Source of the DNA: Lysobacterales bacterium | GTDB taxonomy: Bacteria; Pseudomonadota; Gammaproteobacteria; Xanthomonadales; UBA2363 | Length of the DNA stretch: 64,000 nucleotides | Direction: 5' to 3' | Assembly: GCA_019634735.1 (NCBI GenBank) | Contig: JAHCAT010000002.1 | Coordinates: 62,001 to 126,000, forward strand | In this document: piece after piece, positions 53,188-62,555 of the stretch | How positions within the stretch are numbered: position 1 is the first letter of the stretch | How the letters are laid out: each line of letters opens with the position of its first letter | The notes under the pieces: model-generated | Database searches by the model: none | Told to the model about the DNA's origin: nothing | Seen by the model: the letters and a program-made list of their open reading frames with translations, nothing else | Program-made: the position numbers and the translations under genes

Positions 53188-55524
53188 TCAGTCGTTCCGC
53201 TCGCCCGCACCCAGTTCGCGCCAGAGTGCCTCGTCGAGATCGGACCAGGCTTCGCCGGCAAGTTCCCGTTGCCGGCGCAGCCAGTGCCGGGCGCGGGCAG
53301 GATCGCCGCTGGCCAGGGCATGGCGTGCGAGCGCCGCAGCCGCCACCGGATTGCCGTTGCCAGCGGCCCTGCAGTCGGAAAAGGCCAGGTCGTCGACCGG
53401 CACCCCGGCCAGGCCGATGCGTGCGCAGGCGGCAGCGGCGACCAGCGCACGGTCGCCGACCGCGCGCGCCAGCGTCAGCGCCTTCTGGACGTCGGCAGCG
53501 GCCGCATCCACCGCCGGGCCGGGCAGGCGGGCGCGCAGCAGCAGCGCTTCGACCTGCAGGGCCTCGTCGCCACGCGCCACCGCGACTTCCAGGGCATCGG
53601 CCACGGCGCGATGCGCGGTGTCCGGCGCGGCGACCAGGGCCAGTTCGGCGCGCTCGGCGGCCACCCGGAACAGCCCCCGCTGCTCCTGGGCGTCCGTGCA
53701 CTCGGCCTGTGCCCGCGACAGGTCCTCCCCGGCGCCTGCGAGGTCGCCGCGCAGGCGCGCGACCCGCGCCAGCTTGAGCTGGGCAAGGCAGCGCGCGGCG
53801 GGATTGTCGGCGCTGCGCGCCGCCGCCAGGCTGCGCGCAGCCACCGACTGGGCCTCGCGAAGGCGGCCCTGGTCGACAAGGGCATTGACCAGGCGGGCGA
53901 GGGTGTCGGACTCCAGCAGGGGATCGCCGTGACGGGCGAACACCGCGGCCGCCCGTTCGTAGCTGGCCTGGGCCGCGGCCGGCCGGGCCCGGGCCATGTC
54001 GATGCTGGCCATCGCCGACAGGCTCTCGGCGAGATCGCGTTCCAGTCCCAGGGCCTGCCGGATCGCCAGGCTGCGCTCGATCCAGCGCGCCGCCTCGTCC
54101 AGTCGCCCGCGATCCAGCGCCAGGATGCCGAGGTTCTTGGCCACCCGCGCGACCTCGACCTGCTGGTCGGCGGATTCGAACACCGCCAGGGCGCGGCGCA
54201 TCGCCGCCTCGGCCTCGTCGAAATCGCCGCGGATCGCCGCCAGGCTGCCCAGGTTGCCCTCGGCCGCGGCCCGGCGCAGGCCATCGTTGCCGCCATCGAA
54301 CAGGTCGCGTGCCGCGAGAAGAAGTGCGCGTGCCTCCTGGTACCGCGACTCGCGCCAGGCCAGCACGCCCTGCCCGGCCAGGGCCTGGCCCTCGTGCAGG
54401 CGGTCGCCGCGCGACTGCGCCATGACCAGCAGGTCGTCCAGGGTGCGCCGCCACTCGTCGTTGCGGCGCAGGGTCTGCCAGGCCAGGGACAGCTGGTACC
54501 TGGCCGCCAGCAGGGCGGGGTCGGCGGCGATCGCCGATTCCAGGTGGCGCGCGGCGGCCTCCGCGTCGCCGGCCAGGCGGGCGTCGATGCCGCGGGCATA
54601 GGCCTCGTTGGCGAAAGCGATGCGCGACAGCGGTTCCGGGCGGGCCGGATCGAAGCCCGGCAGCAGGTGCCGGGTGACGCCGGCGCTGGCCGCCAGGGCG
54701 AGGTCGGCGGGCTGGTCGCCGGCCAGTTCCACCGAGGCCGAGGCGCGATCGCCCAGAACCACAAGTTCGACGTGCAGGCCTGCGTCGTCACGACGCAGAC
54801 GGCCGGCGAACACGTGCCGCACGCCCGTGGCGGTGCCCAGATACTCGGCCTGCGCCTGGGCATCGACCAGGTCCGGGCGCGCTGCCAGCAGGGCGCGGAC
54901 GCTGGACTGCGCGACCGGCAGCACCCGGCGGTCGTTGGCCAGGGCGTCCACCACCAGGCCCTGCAGGCCCAGCCGGGTCCAGTCCAGCCGGACATCGCCG
55001 GTGTCGTTGCGCCAGGGCAGGACGGCGATGCGCAAGGGATCGCGCAGCACCGCCTGCCGCTGCCAGGCGATGCCGGCGACCAGGCCGGCGGTCACCAGCA
55101 CGCCGGCCGCCACCAGCGAGAGCCAGCGCGGCCGCATGCGCCGGCTCGCCGGGCTGGCCTGGTCGGTGCTCGTCGTCGCCGGCGCGACCGGGCCGACATA
55201 CCGGTAGCCGGCGCCGCGCACTGCGTCGATCCAGGCCGGATCGCCGCCGCCGGCCGCCAGTGCCCGGCGTGCCTTGGAGACCGCCTGCGCGATCACCGAA
55301 TCGGAGGCGATGCTGCGTCCCCAGACCTTGGCCAGCAACTCGTCCTTGTCCACCAGGCGCGGGTGCGCGGCGACCAGGTGATGCAGCAGGTCGAAGGCCT
55401 TGCGCTCGACGGTCACCGGCCGACCATCGGCGCCATGCAGGCGGAACGCGCCTCGTGCCAGGCGCAGGGCGCCCAGCATCAGGTCCGGCGCGTCCCCAGT
55501 TGCCGCCTCCGGGCTGTTCCGCAT
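53188..55524 (-). CDS. CadC/ToxR-like winged-helix transmembrane regulator with TPR domain
   Basis: The 778-residue protein has an OmpR-type winged helix (about 15-112, with VDKDELLAKVWG and VRGAGYRYVGP), one transmembrane helix (134-154), then LRIAVLPWRNDTGD and a periplasmic domain followed by a long TPR array to the end. This is the layout of one-component membrane regulators, where the outer part senses and the inner part binds DNA. It is divergent from the beta-helix gene at 55797, a possible target. It shares the winged-helix and TPR parts, but no kinase, with the fusion at 42161-44938. Confidence 0.9.
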   Translation of the reverse strand: MRNSPEAATGDAPDLMLGALRLARGAFRLHGADGRPVTVERKAFDLLHHLVAAHPRLVDKDELLAKVWGRSIASDSVIAQAVSKARRALAAGGGDPAWIDAVRGAGYRYVGPVAPATTSTDQASPASRRMRPRWLSLVAAGVLVTAGLVAGIAWQRQAVLRDPLRIAVLPWRNDTGDVRLDWTRLGLQGLVVDALANDRRVLPVAQSSVRALLAARPDLVDAQAQAEYLGTATGVRHVFAGRLRRDDAGLHVELVVLGDRASASVELAGDQPADLALAASAGVTRHLLPGFDPARPEPLSRIAFANEAYARGIDARLAGDAEAAARHLESAIAADPALLAARYQLSLAWQTLRRNDEWRRTLDDLLVMAQSRGDRLHEGQALAGQGVLAWRESRYQEARALLLAARDLFDGGNDGLRRAAAEGNLGSLAAIRGDFDEAEAAMRRALAVFESADQQVEVARVAKNLGILALDRGRLDEAARWIERSLAIRQALGLERDLAESLSAMASIDMARARPAAAQASYERAAAVFARHGDPLLESDTLARLVNALVDQGRLREAQSVAARSLAAARSADNPAARCLAQLKLARVARLRGDLAGAGEDLSRAQAECTDAQEQRGLFRVAAERAELALVAAPDTAHRAVADALEVAVARGDEALQVEALLLRARLPGPAVDAAAADVQKALTLARAVGDRALVAAAACARIGLAGVPVDDLAFSDCRAAGNGNPVAAAALARHALASGDPARARHWLRRQRELAGEAWSDLDEALWRELGAGERND

Positions 55525-55796
55525 GAATCCGCTCCCTCATGGCCGCGCGCCATGGCCGGTCCGTCGCCGGGCGGCCAGCCTACACCCCGTGGCCCGCACC
55601 GGCCGGATCTGTCCGCCCTTCAGCCGCCAGCCTTGCCGGGCGTGCCGGCCGCTGCATGACGGCGGCCTGAAGAATCGTGAACCCGGGCGCTGGCGGCGCC
55701 GGTTCCAGGATTCTTCAGCGAAGGTCAGGCCCGCTTCAAGCTTTCCGGACGGCGGGGATGCAGGGTGGCCGGCATCCCCCAGCCCCGGAGCCCTAC

Positions 55797-57716
55797 ATGT
55801 CTCCCGTTCAAACCGTGCGACCTTCCGCACGCTGCCCTGCAGTCCTCTTGCTGGCCCTGGTCGCACTGGGCCAGGGTGCGTCGGCCGCCACCTTCACGGT
55901 GACCTCCACCGCCGATGCCGGTCCTGGCAGCCTGCGCCAGGCCCTGCTCGACGCCAATGCGACCCCCGCCCCGGACACCGTGGTGTTCGCCCTGGCCGGC
56001 CCGGGACCGCACACCATCGCCCTGGCCACGCCGTTGCCGGCGCTGACCGCGCCGGTGCTGGTCGACGGCTGGAGCCAGCCGGGCGCCCAGGTCAACACTC
56101 TCGCCGACGGCTGGAACGCCGTGGTGAAGATCGAGCTGGACGGCATCGCCCTGGCCAATGGCCAGGTCGGATTGCGGCTGGCGGCCGCCGGCAGCGAGGT
56201 CAGGGGCCTGTCGCTGTACAACTTTCGCGCCCCCAGCCTGCGCCTGGAGGGCGATGATGCCTGGGCACGCGGCAACCTGGTCGGCCTGCGCGCCGATGCC
56301 CGCACGCCCGGCAGCGTCGGGTTCGCCGGCCTGCTCGGGGGACAGGGGGCGATCCAGGCGATCCGCGTCAGCGCCAACGGTGGCAGGCGCATCGCCATCG
56401 GCGGCCCGGACCCGGCCGACCGCAACCTGGTCGCGGGCCAGACCAATGGCATCAGCGCCAACCAGAACAGCGGCAACATCGAGGACGTGCGGATCGAGAA
56501 CAACTGGCTGGGCCTGGACGGCACCGGCCTGGGCGTCGTCGCCAATGGCAGCGGCATCTCGGTGATCGGCGCCACCGGCGGCGTGGTGCGCGGCAATGTC
56601 ATCGTCGCGCCGGGGTCGGCGCATGGCCTCGGTCCCTTCGCCGGCACCGGCCCGGCGCTGCGTCTGGATTTTCAGACCACTGGCGTGCTGGTGCAGGGCA
56701 ACCGCATCGGCGTCGCGCCCGGGGGCGACGGAACCACGGTCGGTCTGGTGCCTCTGCACCATGCCAGCGACGGCATCCGGATCACCCACGGCGGTACCCA
56801 GGACCTCGGCATCGGTGGCGACGGCGCGGCAGCCAATCTGATCGCCCACACCCATGGACCGGCGATCATCGTCACCGGCAACCCGCGCCGGGTTCGGCTG
56901 TCCGGCAACCGACTGTGGGACATCGCGGCGCCTCCCGCGGCCGCACCCGCCCTGGCCATCGAGCTGAGCCTGCCGAGCGGCCCGAACAGCAACGACCCGC
57001 TGGATGCCGACAGCGGCGCCAACGACCTGCAGAACCACCCTGAGCTGAGCCAGGCCGTCACCGCCGGCAATGCCACGACCGTCCAGGGCGACCTGCATTC
57101 CACCCCGGGAACGCCGTTCCGGATCGAGCTGTTCGAGTCCGATGCCTGCGGCGCCTTCGGACGGGGTGTCGCCCTGACCCTGGCCGGGACGGTCGATGTC
57201 GTCACCGATGCCGCCGGCAATGCCGGTTTCGCAGCATCGGTACCGTACATCCCGCCTGGCCGGGTGCTGGCGGCGACCGCCACCGATCCCCAGGGCAACA
57301 CCTCGGAGGTGGGCCCTTGCCTGGTGGTTGGCGGTGGCGCCCGGCCCGGCAGCCTGCGTTTCGGCGTGTCCCGCTACCCGGTCCGCGAGAACGACGGAGC
57401 CGTCCTGCTCCGGGTGTTGCGCGTCGGCGGCAGCGATGGCGCCGTGTCGGTGCGCGTCGTCAGCGCCGACGCCAGCGCGATGGCCGGCAGCGACTACCAG
57501 GCCGTCGACCAGGTGCTTGCCTGGCCCGACGGCGATGCCAGCGAGCGCGTGGTTGTCGTGCCTGTGGTGTTCGACCTGGTCGATGAGCCGGACGAACACT
57601 TCGTCGTGCGCCTGGTCGATCCGGCGGGCGGGGCGCGGCTGGGCAGCCTGTCGGGCACGGTCGTGCCCCTGCTGGACGTGCCGGACGTGATCCTGGCTTC
57701 CGGTTTCGAGGCTTGA
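55797..57716 (+). CDS. Exported right-handed beta-helix protein with Calx-beta domain and VILASGFEA tail
   Basis: The 639-residue protein starts at an ATG with CGGAG 6 nt upstream and has a signal peptide (to ASAATF). The opening FTVTSTADAGPGSLRQALLDA and PVLVDGWSQPG segments typify secreted beta-helix proteins. A long helix with NxVxGN turns follows, then a Calx-beta domain (about 515-630) with SDYQAVDQVLAWPDGD and DEPDEHFVVRLVDP. It ends VILASGFEA, the regional tail motif. It probably binds or covers a surface polymer; no catalytic site is obvious. Confidence 0.83.
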   Translation: MSPVQTVRPSARCPAVLLLALVALGQGASAATFTVTSTADAGPGSLRQALLDANATPAPDTVVFALAGPGPHTIALATPLPALTAPVLVDGWSQPGAQVNTLADGWNAVVKIELDGIALANGQVGLRLAAAGSEVRGLSLYNFRAPSLRLEGDDAWARGNLVGLRADARTPGSVGFAGLLGGQGAIQAIRVSANGGRRIAIGGPDPADRNLVAGQTNGISANQNSGNIEDVRIENNWLGLDGTGLGVVANGSGISVIGATGGVVRGNVIVAPGSAHGLGPFAGTGPALRLDFQTTGVLVQGNRIGVAPGGDGTTVGLVPLHHASDGIRITHGGTQDLGIGGDGAAANLIAHTHGPAIIVTGNPRRVRLSGNRLWDIAAPPAAAPALAIELSLPSGPNSNDPLDADSGANDLQNHPELSQAVTAGNATTVQGDLHSTPGTPFRIELFESDACGAFGRGVALTLAGTVDVVTDAAGNAGFAASVPYIPPGRVLAATATDPQGNTSEVGPCLVVGGGARPGSLRFGVSRYPVRENDGAVLLRVLRVGGSDGAVSVRVVSADASAMAGSDYQAVDQVLAWPDGDASERVVVVPVVFDLVDEPDEHFVVRLVDPAGGARLGSLSGTVVPLLDVPDVILASGFEA

Positions 57717-57731
57717 GCGAAGCCCACCGGA

Positions 57732-58004
57732 CTGCTGCTCGCCGCGATCCTGGCGGCCGCGCCCGCCGCTGATTCCGGGCGCCGCGGCGACGCCACCGGT
57801 GGCGCCGGGATCGCCGTGCCCTGGGCGACCGTCGATGCCGGCGCCACGGTGCTGAGCGCCCAGGGTTACCGGCTGTCGGCAACCGTCGGGCAGCCCGATG
57901 CCCTGACCGTGCCGATGACTGGCGGCCCCTGGCTGCTGCGAGGCGGCTTCTGGCTCACGCCTGCCGAAGGCGCAGATCGCATCTTCACCGATGGTTTCCA
58001 GTAA
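57732..58004 (+). CDS. Small exported protein with an IFTDGFQ tail and no canonical start codon
   Basis: Directly after the stop of the beta-helix gene and in the same frame lies a signal peptide-like run (KPTGLLLAAILAAAPAAD), a Gly-rich domain (YRLSATVGQPDA, LLRGGFW) and the tail DRIFTDGFQ. No ATG or GTG precedes the signal; the first GTG (57816) falls inside the mature part. A GAGG sits 5 nt before codon 57717 (GCG, followed by AAG CCC), where an ATG would be expected. It may start at CTG 57732, arise by read-through of the TGA, or be broken. The CTG is used here only to mark the gene. Confidence 0.55.
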   Translation: MLLAAILAAAPAADSGRRGDATGGAGIAVPWATVDAGATVLSAQGYRLSATVGQPDALTVPMTGGPWLLRGGFWLTPAEGADRIFTDGFQ

Positions 58005-58026
58005 TCCGAACGCCCTGGAGTCGAAC

Positions 58027-59691
58027 ATGACCCGTCACTGCCTGCGCCCTCTGATGGCCTCCGTTCTCGGCTTGCTCATCCTGTCCGGGGCGTCCTCCCC
58101 GGAAGGCAGCGAGCTGGCCCTTCCCCACGACCAGCTGATGGGCCCGGCCGGCGGCGTCTTCCCGACCGATGCGATCAGCTACCAGGGCGAACTGCTGGCC
58201 GACGGCCAGCCCGTCGAGGGCCCGGTCGACCTGCGTTTCTCGTTCTGGAGCGCGGCCGCCGGCGGCAGCCTTTTCAACACCGTGACGATCATTGGCGTGC
58301 CGGTGTCGGCGGGGCGCTTCGCCACGGCGGTGCCGGCACTGTTTCCGGACGACGGCCAGGCCGTCTTCATGGAGGTGCTGGTCAACCGCGAACAGCCACC
58401 GCAGTTCCACTCCCTGGGGCGCCAGGCGCTGATTGCGGCCCCGTTCGCCGTGCACGCCGAGACCGCGCGGTCGGCCGCTTCGGCGCAGAGTGCCGAAACC
58501 GCGACAAGCGCGCTGACCGCCCAGACCGCCGCCTTCGCGCAGGCCCCCTGGATCGCCCAGCCCGGGGGCATCGGCTACGCGGGCCGTGTCGGCATCGGCA
58601 CCACCGGCGCGCTGGCCCTGCCGCTGGAGGTGCGGGTCGCGGCGGCCGATTCGCTGGCCATGCGCGTCCGCCACCAGGGCACCGCTGGCAACGCCACCGC
58701 CTTGCAGGCGGAGGTCACCGGATCCGGCAGCGGCGGCGGCGCGGCGACCGCCATCCAGGGCATCGCCTCGGCCAGCAGTGGTTCCACCATCGCCGTGCAT
58801 GCCGCCACCTCGAGCCCGTCCGGGATCGGCGTGTTCTCGTTCGCGCAGGCCGTCAGCGGCGCCAGCGACGCGGTGCTGGCCCGCAATGCCAGCTCCGGCG
58901 GCATCGCCGTGCGTGCCTGGGCCTCGGCACCGACCGGCACCAGTCAGGCCCTGCAGGCACGCAACGACAGCCCGGACGGCTATGCCGGCTATTTCGTCGG
59001 TGCGCGCAACCATTTCTCCGGCCGCGTCGGCGTCGGCGTCACCGCCCCGTCCGACCGACTGCACATCGCGGCCCCTGCCGGCGAGCCCGCGCTGCGGGTG
59101 CAGATCGACGGCGCCACCAAGCTGCGCGTCACCGCCAACGGCGGCGTCGCGATCGGTGCCAATGCGACGCCACCGGCCAACGGCCTGTTCGTGGAAGGCG
59201 GTATCCAGGTGTCGCCGACCACCCGCTGGCTGTCCATCGACGGCCGCACCTTCGAGGTCAACAACAGCGCCTGGACGGAGGGACAGACCATCGGCACCGC
59301 CACCCCCTACCGGGTGCAACGCGTCGACGGGGCGATCCGCGGCGACATGGTGATGAGCGCGCCGGTACATCTGCCCCACGGCGCCTCCGTCACCGAGCTG
59401 CGCGCCTGGGTCAACGACAGTTCGCCAGACCACGATGTCCGGGTCAACCTGATGCGGCGCGTGCATGCCACCGGTGTCGCAGCCAGCATGGCGCAGGTCG
59501 GTTCGACCGGCGTCCAGGCCGGAGTGGTGGTGCTGTCCAGCGCGTCGATCTCCCCCGCCGTGATCGACAACGAGGCACATGCCTACTATCTGGTGGCGGC
59601 ATGGACCACTGAAGCGACAGCGGCGCTGGCCGAGCGCAACGCGCTGCTGTCGGCCAGGCTGACCTACCAGGTCGCCTCGCCGATGCCATGA
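58027..59691 (+). CDS. Exported fibre-like protein with coiled-coil segment
   Basis: The 554-residue protein has a GGAG site and a signal peptide (to about residue 23). It has an N-terminal beta domain (ISYQGELLADGQPVEGPVDL), then an Ala-rich heptad stretch (ETARSAASAQSAETATSAL) suited to a trimeric coiled coil, then a Gly/Ala-rich region with GVGVTAPSDRLHIAAPAG and GGIQVSPTTRWLSIDG, typical of tail-fibre-like shafts. A C-terminal globular part follows. It lacks the tail motif of its neighbours. It lies 22 bp after the small tail-motif gene and is probably in one transcript with it. Confidence 0.78.
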   Translation: MTRHCLRPLMASVLGLLILSGASSPEGSELALPHDQLMGPAGGVFPTDAISYQGELLADGQPVEGPVDLRFSFWSAAAGGSLFNTVTIIGVPVSAGRFATAVPALFPDDGQAVFMEVLVNREQPPQFHSLGRQALIAAPFAVHAETARSAASAQSAETATSALTAQTAAFAQAPWIAQPGGIGYAGRVGIGTTGALALPLEVRVAAADSLAMRVRHQGTAGNATALQAEVTGSGSGGGAATAIQGIASASSGSTIAVHAATSSPSGIGVFSFAQAVSGASDAVLARNASSGGIAVRAWASAPTGTSQALQARNDSPDGYAGYFVGARNHFSGRVGVGVTAPSDRLHIAAPAGEPALRVQIDGATKLRVTANGGVAIGANATPPANGLFVEGGIQVSPTTRWLSIDGRTFEVNNSAWTEGQTIGTATPYRVQRVDGAIRGDMVMSAPVHLPHGASVTELRAWVNDSSPDHDVRVNLMRRVHATGVAASMAQVGSTGVQAGVVVLSSASISPAVIDNEAHAYYLVAAWTTEATAALAERNALLSARLTYQVASPMP

Positions 59692-59703
59692 TCGGCATCG
59701 GCG

Positions 59704-59731
59704 CGCGCCCGGGCCGGTCGGACCGGGCGCG
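59704..59731. terminator. Hairpin between convergent genes
   Basis: A 9-bp perfect stem (59704-59712 with 59723-59731, CGCGCCCGG/CCGGGCGCG) and a 10-nt loop lie in the short gap between the fibre-like gene and the convergent DUF5694 gene. There is no T-run; it may act from both sides. Confidence 0.4.
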
Positions 59732-59752
59732 GCGCGGTCCCGACGTCCGGGG

Positions 59753-60538
59753 TCATTCCAGCCAGGTCGTTGCCGGCTCCAGTTCAACGCCGGGTGTATC
59801 GATCACGCAGCGCCGCAGCCACGGCAGGTGGCCGGCGCCGAAGATCACCACGGCGCGTTCGCCGGCCTGCAGCTGCTGCAGGAGCAGGGCGCAGATGCGC
59901 ATGTTGCGCTCGAACCAGGCGGCGTTGAGGGCGGCGCCGGGCTGGTCCTCGCCGCTGCCGTAGCGCAGCAGTTCCATGTACCGGCCGTGGCCGGCGTCGA
60001 TGCGGTCCTGGCGGTTCATCCGCTCAAGGGCGGCGGCGATGCCCCGGGTCTCCTGCAGCGTCTCGATCTCGGCGGTCCAGGCGGCGATCTCGCCCTGGCC
60101 GGCGAGCAACGCCTCGCCCTGGCCGTTGGCCTGGGCCCAGGCCATCACCGCCTCGAAGGGAAAACGGCCCTCGACGTCGATGCCGTGCACGCGGGCATGG
60201 CCCTGCATGCGCGCCAGCCGGAAGCCCAGCTGCACCACCTCGTTGCGCGAGGCGGGCAGCTCGTCGGCGAGATAGGCGATGTAGCGCTGGTCGGTGATTT
60301 CCGCCGGCCACTCCACGAACACCCGGTCGGGGGCGAACTGCGCCAGCCTCTCGACCAGCGCGGCGATCTGCGCCTGGGCCGGCGCTTCCAGCACGTCGAT
60401 GCTCTTCGTGTTGTGCAGGTCCAGGCCGGGATTGGCGAAGTGCCAGGTGCCCAGCAGCAGGACCCTGGCCGGGGGCTCGGCGGCGCTGGCGGGAAGGCTG
60501 GCGAACAGAAGGGCAAGGCAAAGGACAAGGTGACGCAT
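59753..60538 (-). CDS. DUF5694 exported protein
   Basis: The start at MRHLVLCL is supported by GGAGG 8 nt upstream and gives 261 residues with a signal peptide (to ASAAEP). The domain begins VLLLGTWHFANPGLDLHN and includes DRVFVEWPAEI, GFRLARMQGHARVHGID, RYMELLRYG and VVIFGAGHLPWLRRC. This is the DUF5694 family, whose TWHFxNP and GAGH motifs recall TraB/EreA-like hydrolases. Enzyme activity is not established. Confidence 0.88.
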   Translation of the reverse strand: MRHLVLCLALLFASLPASAAEPPARVLLLGTWHFANPGLDLHNTKSIDVLEAPAQAQIAALVERLAQFAPDRVFVEWPAEITDQRYIAYLADELPASRNEVVQLGFRLARMQGHARVHGIDVEGRFPFEAVMAWAQANGQGEALLAGQGEIAAWTAEIETLQETRGIAAALERMNRQDRIDAGHGRYMELLRYGSGEDQPGAALNAAWFERNMRICALLLQQLQAGERAVVIFGAGHLPWLRRCVIDTPGVELEPATTWLE

Positions 60539-60734
60539 GCGGACATCCTCCGGTGGTGGGCAACGCCGGTTGGATGCCGGCCCTGGCCGGCCGGTTGCCA
60601 TGACCGATGGCAGGGGTGGCCGGCGTTGCGCCGCAGCATGACCGGTGCACGCCGGCGGCTAGACTCGGCTCGCGACCCGGGTCGCGCCGATCCGCGCGGG
60701 CGCCGGCGGCGGTCGCCAAGACACGGAGGTGGGC

Positions 60735-62555
60735 GTGCACCCGACGGACATTCGCGACCCCGATTACTTCCACAAGGTGGTCGACTGCCAGTGGGCCTGT
60801 CCGGCGCACACGCCGGTGCCCGAATACATCCGCCTGATCGCCGCCGGGCGTCATGCCGACGCCTACATGGTGAACTGGCGCAGCAACGTCTTCCCCGGCA
60901 TCCTCGGCCGCACCTGCGACCGGCCCTGCGAGCCGGCCTGTCGGCGCGGCCGAGTCGAGGAGGGCAACGGCGAGAAACCGGAGCCGGTGGCGATCTGCCG
61001 GCTCAAGCGCGTCGCCGCCGACCTCAAGGGCGACGTCAGGGCGCGCATGCCGAAGAAGGCCGCGCGCGGCAACGGCCGGCGCATCGCCTGCATCGGTGCC
61101 GGCCCGGCCTCGCTGACCGTCGCCCGCGACCTGGCGCCGCTCGGCTACCAGGTGACGGTCTACGACGCCGAGGCCAAGGCCGGCGGCTTCATGCGCACCC
61201 AGGTACCGCGTTTCCGGCTGCCCGAATCGGTGATCGACGAGGAGGTCGGCTATGTGCTCGACCTCGGCGTCGAGTTCGTCGGCGGCCGCCGCATCGAGTC
61301 GATGAAGGCGCTGCTGGCCGAAGGCCACGACGCGGTCTTCGTCGGCTGCGGCGCGCCGCGGGGCCGCGACCTGGACATCCCCGGCCGCCAGGAGGCGGCC
61401 GCGCACATCCACATCGGCATCGACTGGCTGGCCTCGGTGTACTTCGGCCACGTCGAGCGGGTCGGCCGCCGGGTGCTGGTGCTGGGCGGCGGCAACACCG
61501 CCATGGACTGCTGCCGGTCGGCCCGGCGCCTGGGCGGCGAGGCGGTGACCGTGGTGGTGCGCTCGGGCTTCGACGAGATGAAGGCCTCACCCTGGGAGAA
61601 AGAGGATGCAATGCACGAGGGCATCCCGATCCTCGACTACCGGGTGCCGCTGGCCTTCGAGCACGAGGACGGACGGCTGACCGGCATGCGCTTCCAGCGC
61701 GTGCGCGCCGAGTACGGCGCCGACGGCCGGCGCAGCCTGGTGCCGACCGGCGAGCCCGACGAACTGATCCCCTGCGACGAGGTGCTGGTGGCGGTCGGCC
61801 AGGAGAACGCCTTTCCCTGGATCGAGCGCGATGCCGGCATCGAGTTCGACCGCTGGGGCCTGCCGGTGCTCGACAAGGACACCCTGCAGTCCAGCCTGCC
61901 GCACGTGCTGTTCGGCGGCGACGCCGCGTTCGGCCCGAAGAACATCATCTGGGCGGTCGCGCACGGCCACGAGGCGGCGGTGTCGATCGACCGCCTGCTG
62001 AGCGGTGAGGATCCCCGCGAACGGCCGGCACCGGCGGTCACCCTGGTGTCCCAGAAAATGGGCATCCACGAGTGGAGCTACGACAACGACATCTCGCCCG
62101 AGGAGCGCCACAAGGTGCCCTGGGCGCCGACCGAGCTGGCCCTGCGCCGGATCGACCTGGAGGTCGAGCTGGGCTTCGACGACGCAACCGCCTGGCGCGA
62201 GGCGCAGCGCTGCCTGAACTGCGACGTGCAGACGGTGTTCGAGGACGGCAAGTGCATCGAGTGCGACGCCTGCGTCGACATCTGCCCGATGGACTGCATC
62301 AGCTTCACCGCGAACGGGCCGGAGGACGAGCTGCGCACGCGGCTGACCGCCCCGGCGCTCAATCCCACGCAGGACCTGTACGTGTCCGGGCCGCTGAAGA
62401 CGGCGCGGGTCATGGTCAAGGACGAGGACGTCTGCCTGCACTGCGGCCTGTGCGCGGAGCGCTGCCCGACCGGCGCCTGGGACATGCGCAAGTTCCTGCT
62501 GCACACCACCCAGGCCGGCCCGTCCTGCCGGGACGCCCGTCCGGAGGCGGCATGA
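60735..62555 (+). CDS. FAD/NAD(P)-dependent oxidoreductase with Fe-S domains (GltD-like)
   Basis: GTG at 60735 has GGAGG at 5-nt spacing; an earlier GTG overlaps that site and is rejected. The 606-residue protein has an N-terminal cysteine-rich domain (CQWACPAHTPV, CDRPCEPAC), FAD-binding GAGPASLTVA, NAD(P)-binding LGGGNTAMDC, and two [4Fe-4S] ferredoxin motifs at the C-terminus (CIECDACVDICPMDC and CLHCGLCAERCP). This resembles glutamate synthase small subunits and ferredoxin:NADP reductases. It overlaps the 2-oxoacid oxidoreductase gene by 4 bp, so it likely moves electrons between that enzyme and NAD(P)H via ferredoxin centres. Confidence 0.92.
   Translation: MHPTDIRDPDYFHKVVDCQWACPAHTPVPEYIRLIAAGRHADAYMVNWRSNVFPGILGRTCDRPCEPACRRGRVEEGNGEKPEPVAICRLKRVAADLKGDVRARMPKKAARGNGRRIACIGAGPASLTVARDLAPLGYQVTVYDAEAKAGGFMRTQVPRFRLPESVIDEEVGYVLDLGVEFVGGRRIESMKALLAEGHDAVFVGCGAPRGRDLDIPGRQEAAAHIHIGIDWLASVYFGHVERVGRRVLVLGGGNTAMDCCRSARRLGGEAVTVVVRSGFDEMKASPWEKEDAMHEGIPILDYRVPLAFEHEDGRLTGMRFQRVRAEYGADGRRSLVPTGEPDELIPCDEVLVAVGQENAFPWIERDAGIEFDRWGLPVLDKDTLQSSLPHVLFGGDAAFGPKNIIWAVAHGHEAAVSIDRLLSGEDPRERPAPAVTLVSQKMGIHEWSYDNDISPEERHKVPWAPTELALRRIDLEVELGFDDATAWREAQRCLNCDVQTVFEDGKCIECDACVDICPMDCISFTANGPEDELRTRLTAPALNPTQDLYVSGPLKTARVMVKDEDVCLHCGLCAERCPTGAWDMRKFLLHTTQAGPSCRDARPEAA

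Noticed and set aside
52811-54454. A 547-codon minus-strand frame ending in the multicopper oxidase domain.
   Set aside because: Only the last 118 codons match an oxidase; the rest runs antiphase through the CadC-like gene and has shadow composition, so a full-length gene was not called.
57816-58004. The GTG at 57816 as real start of the small IFTDGFQ protein.
   Set aside because: It would remove the signal peptide-like run that precedes it in the same frame, yet the tail and context imply export; no ribosome-binding site precedes it.
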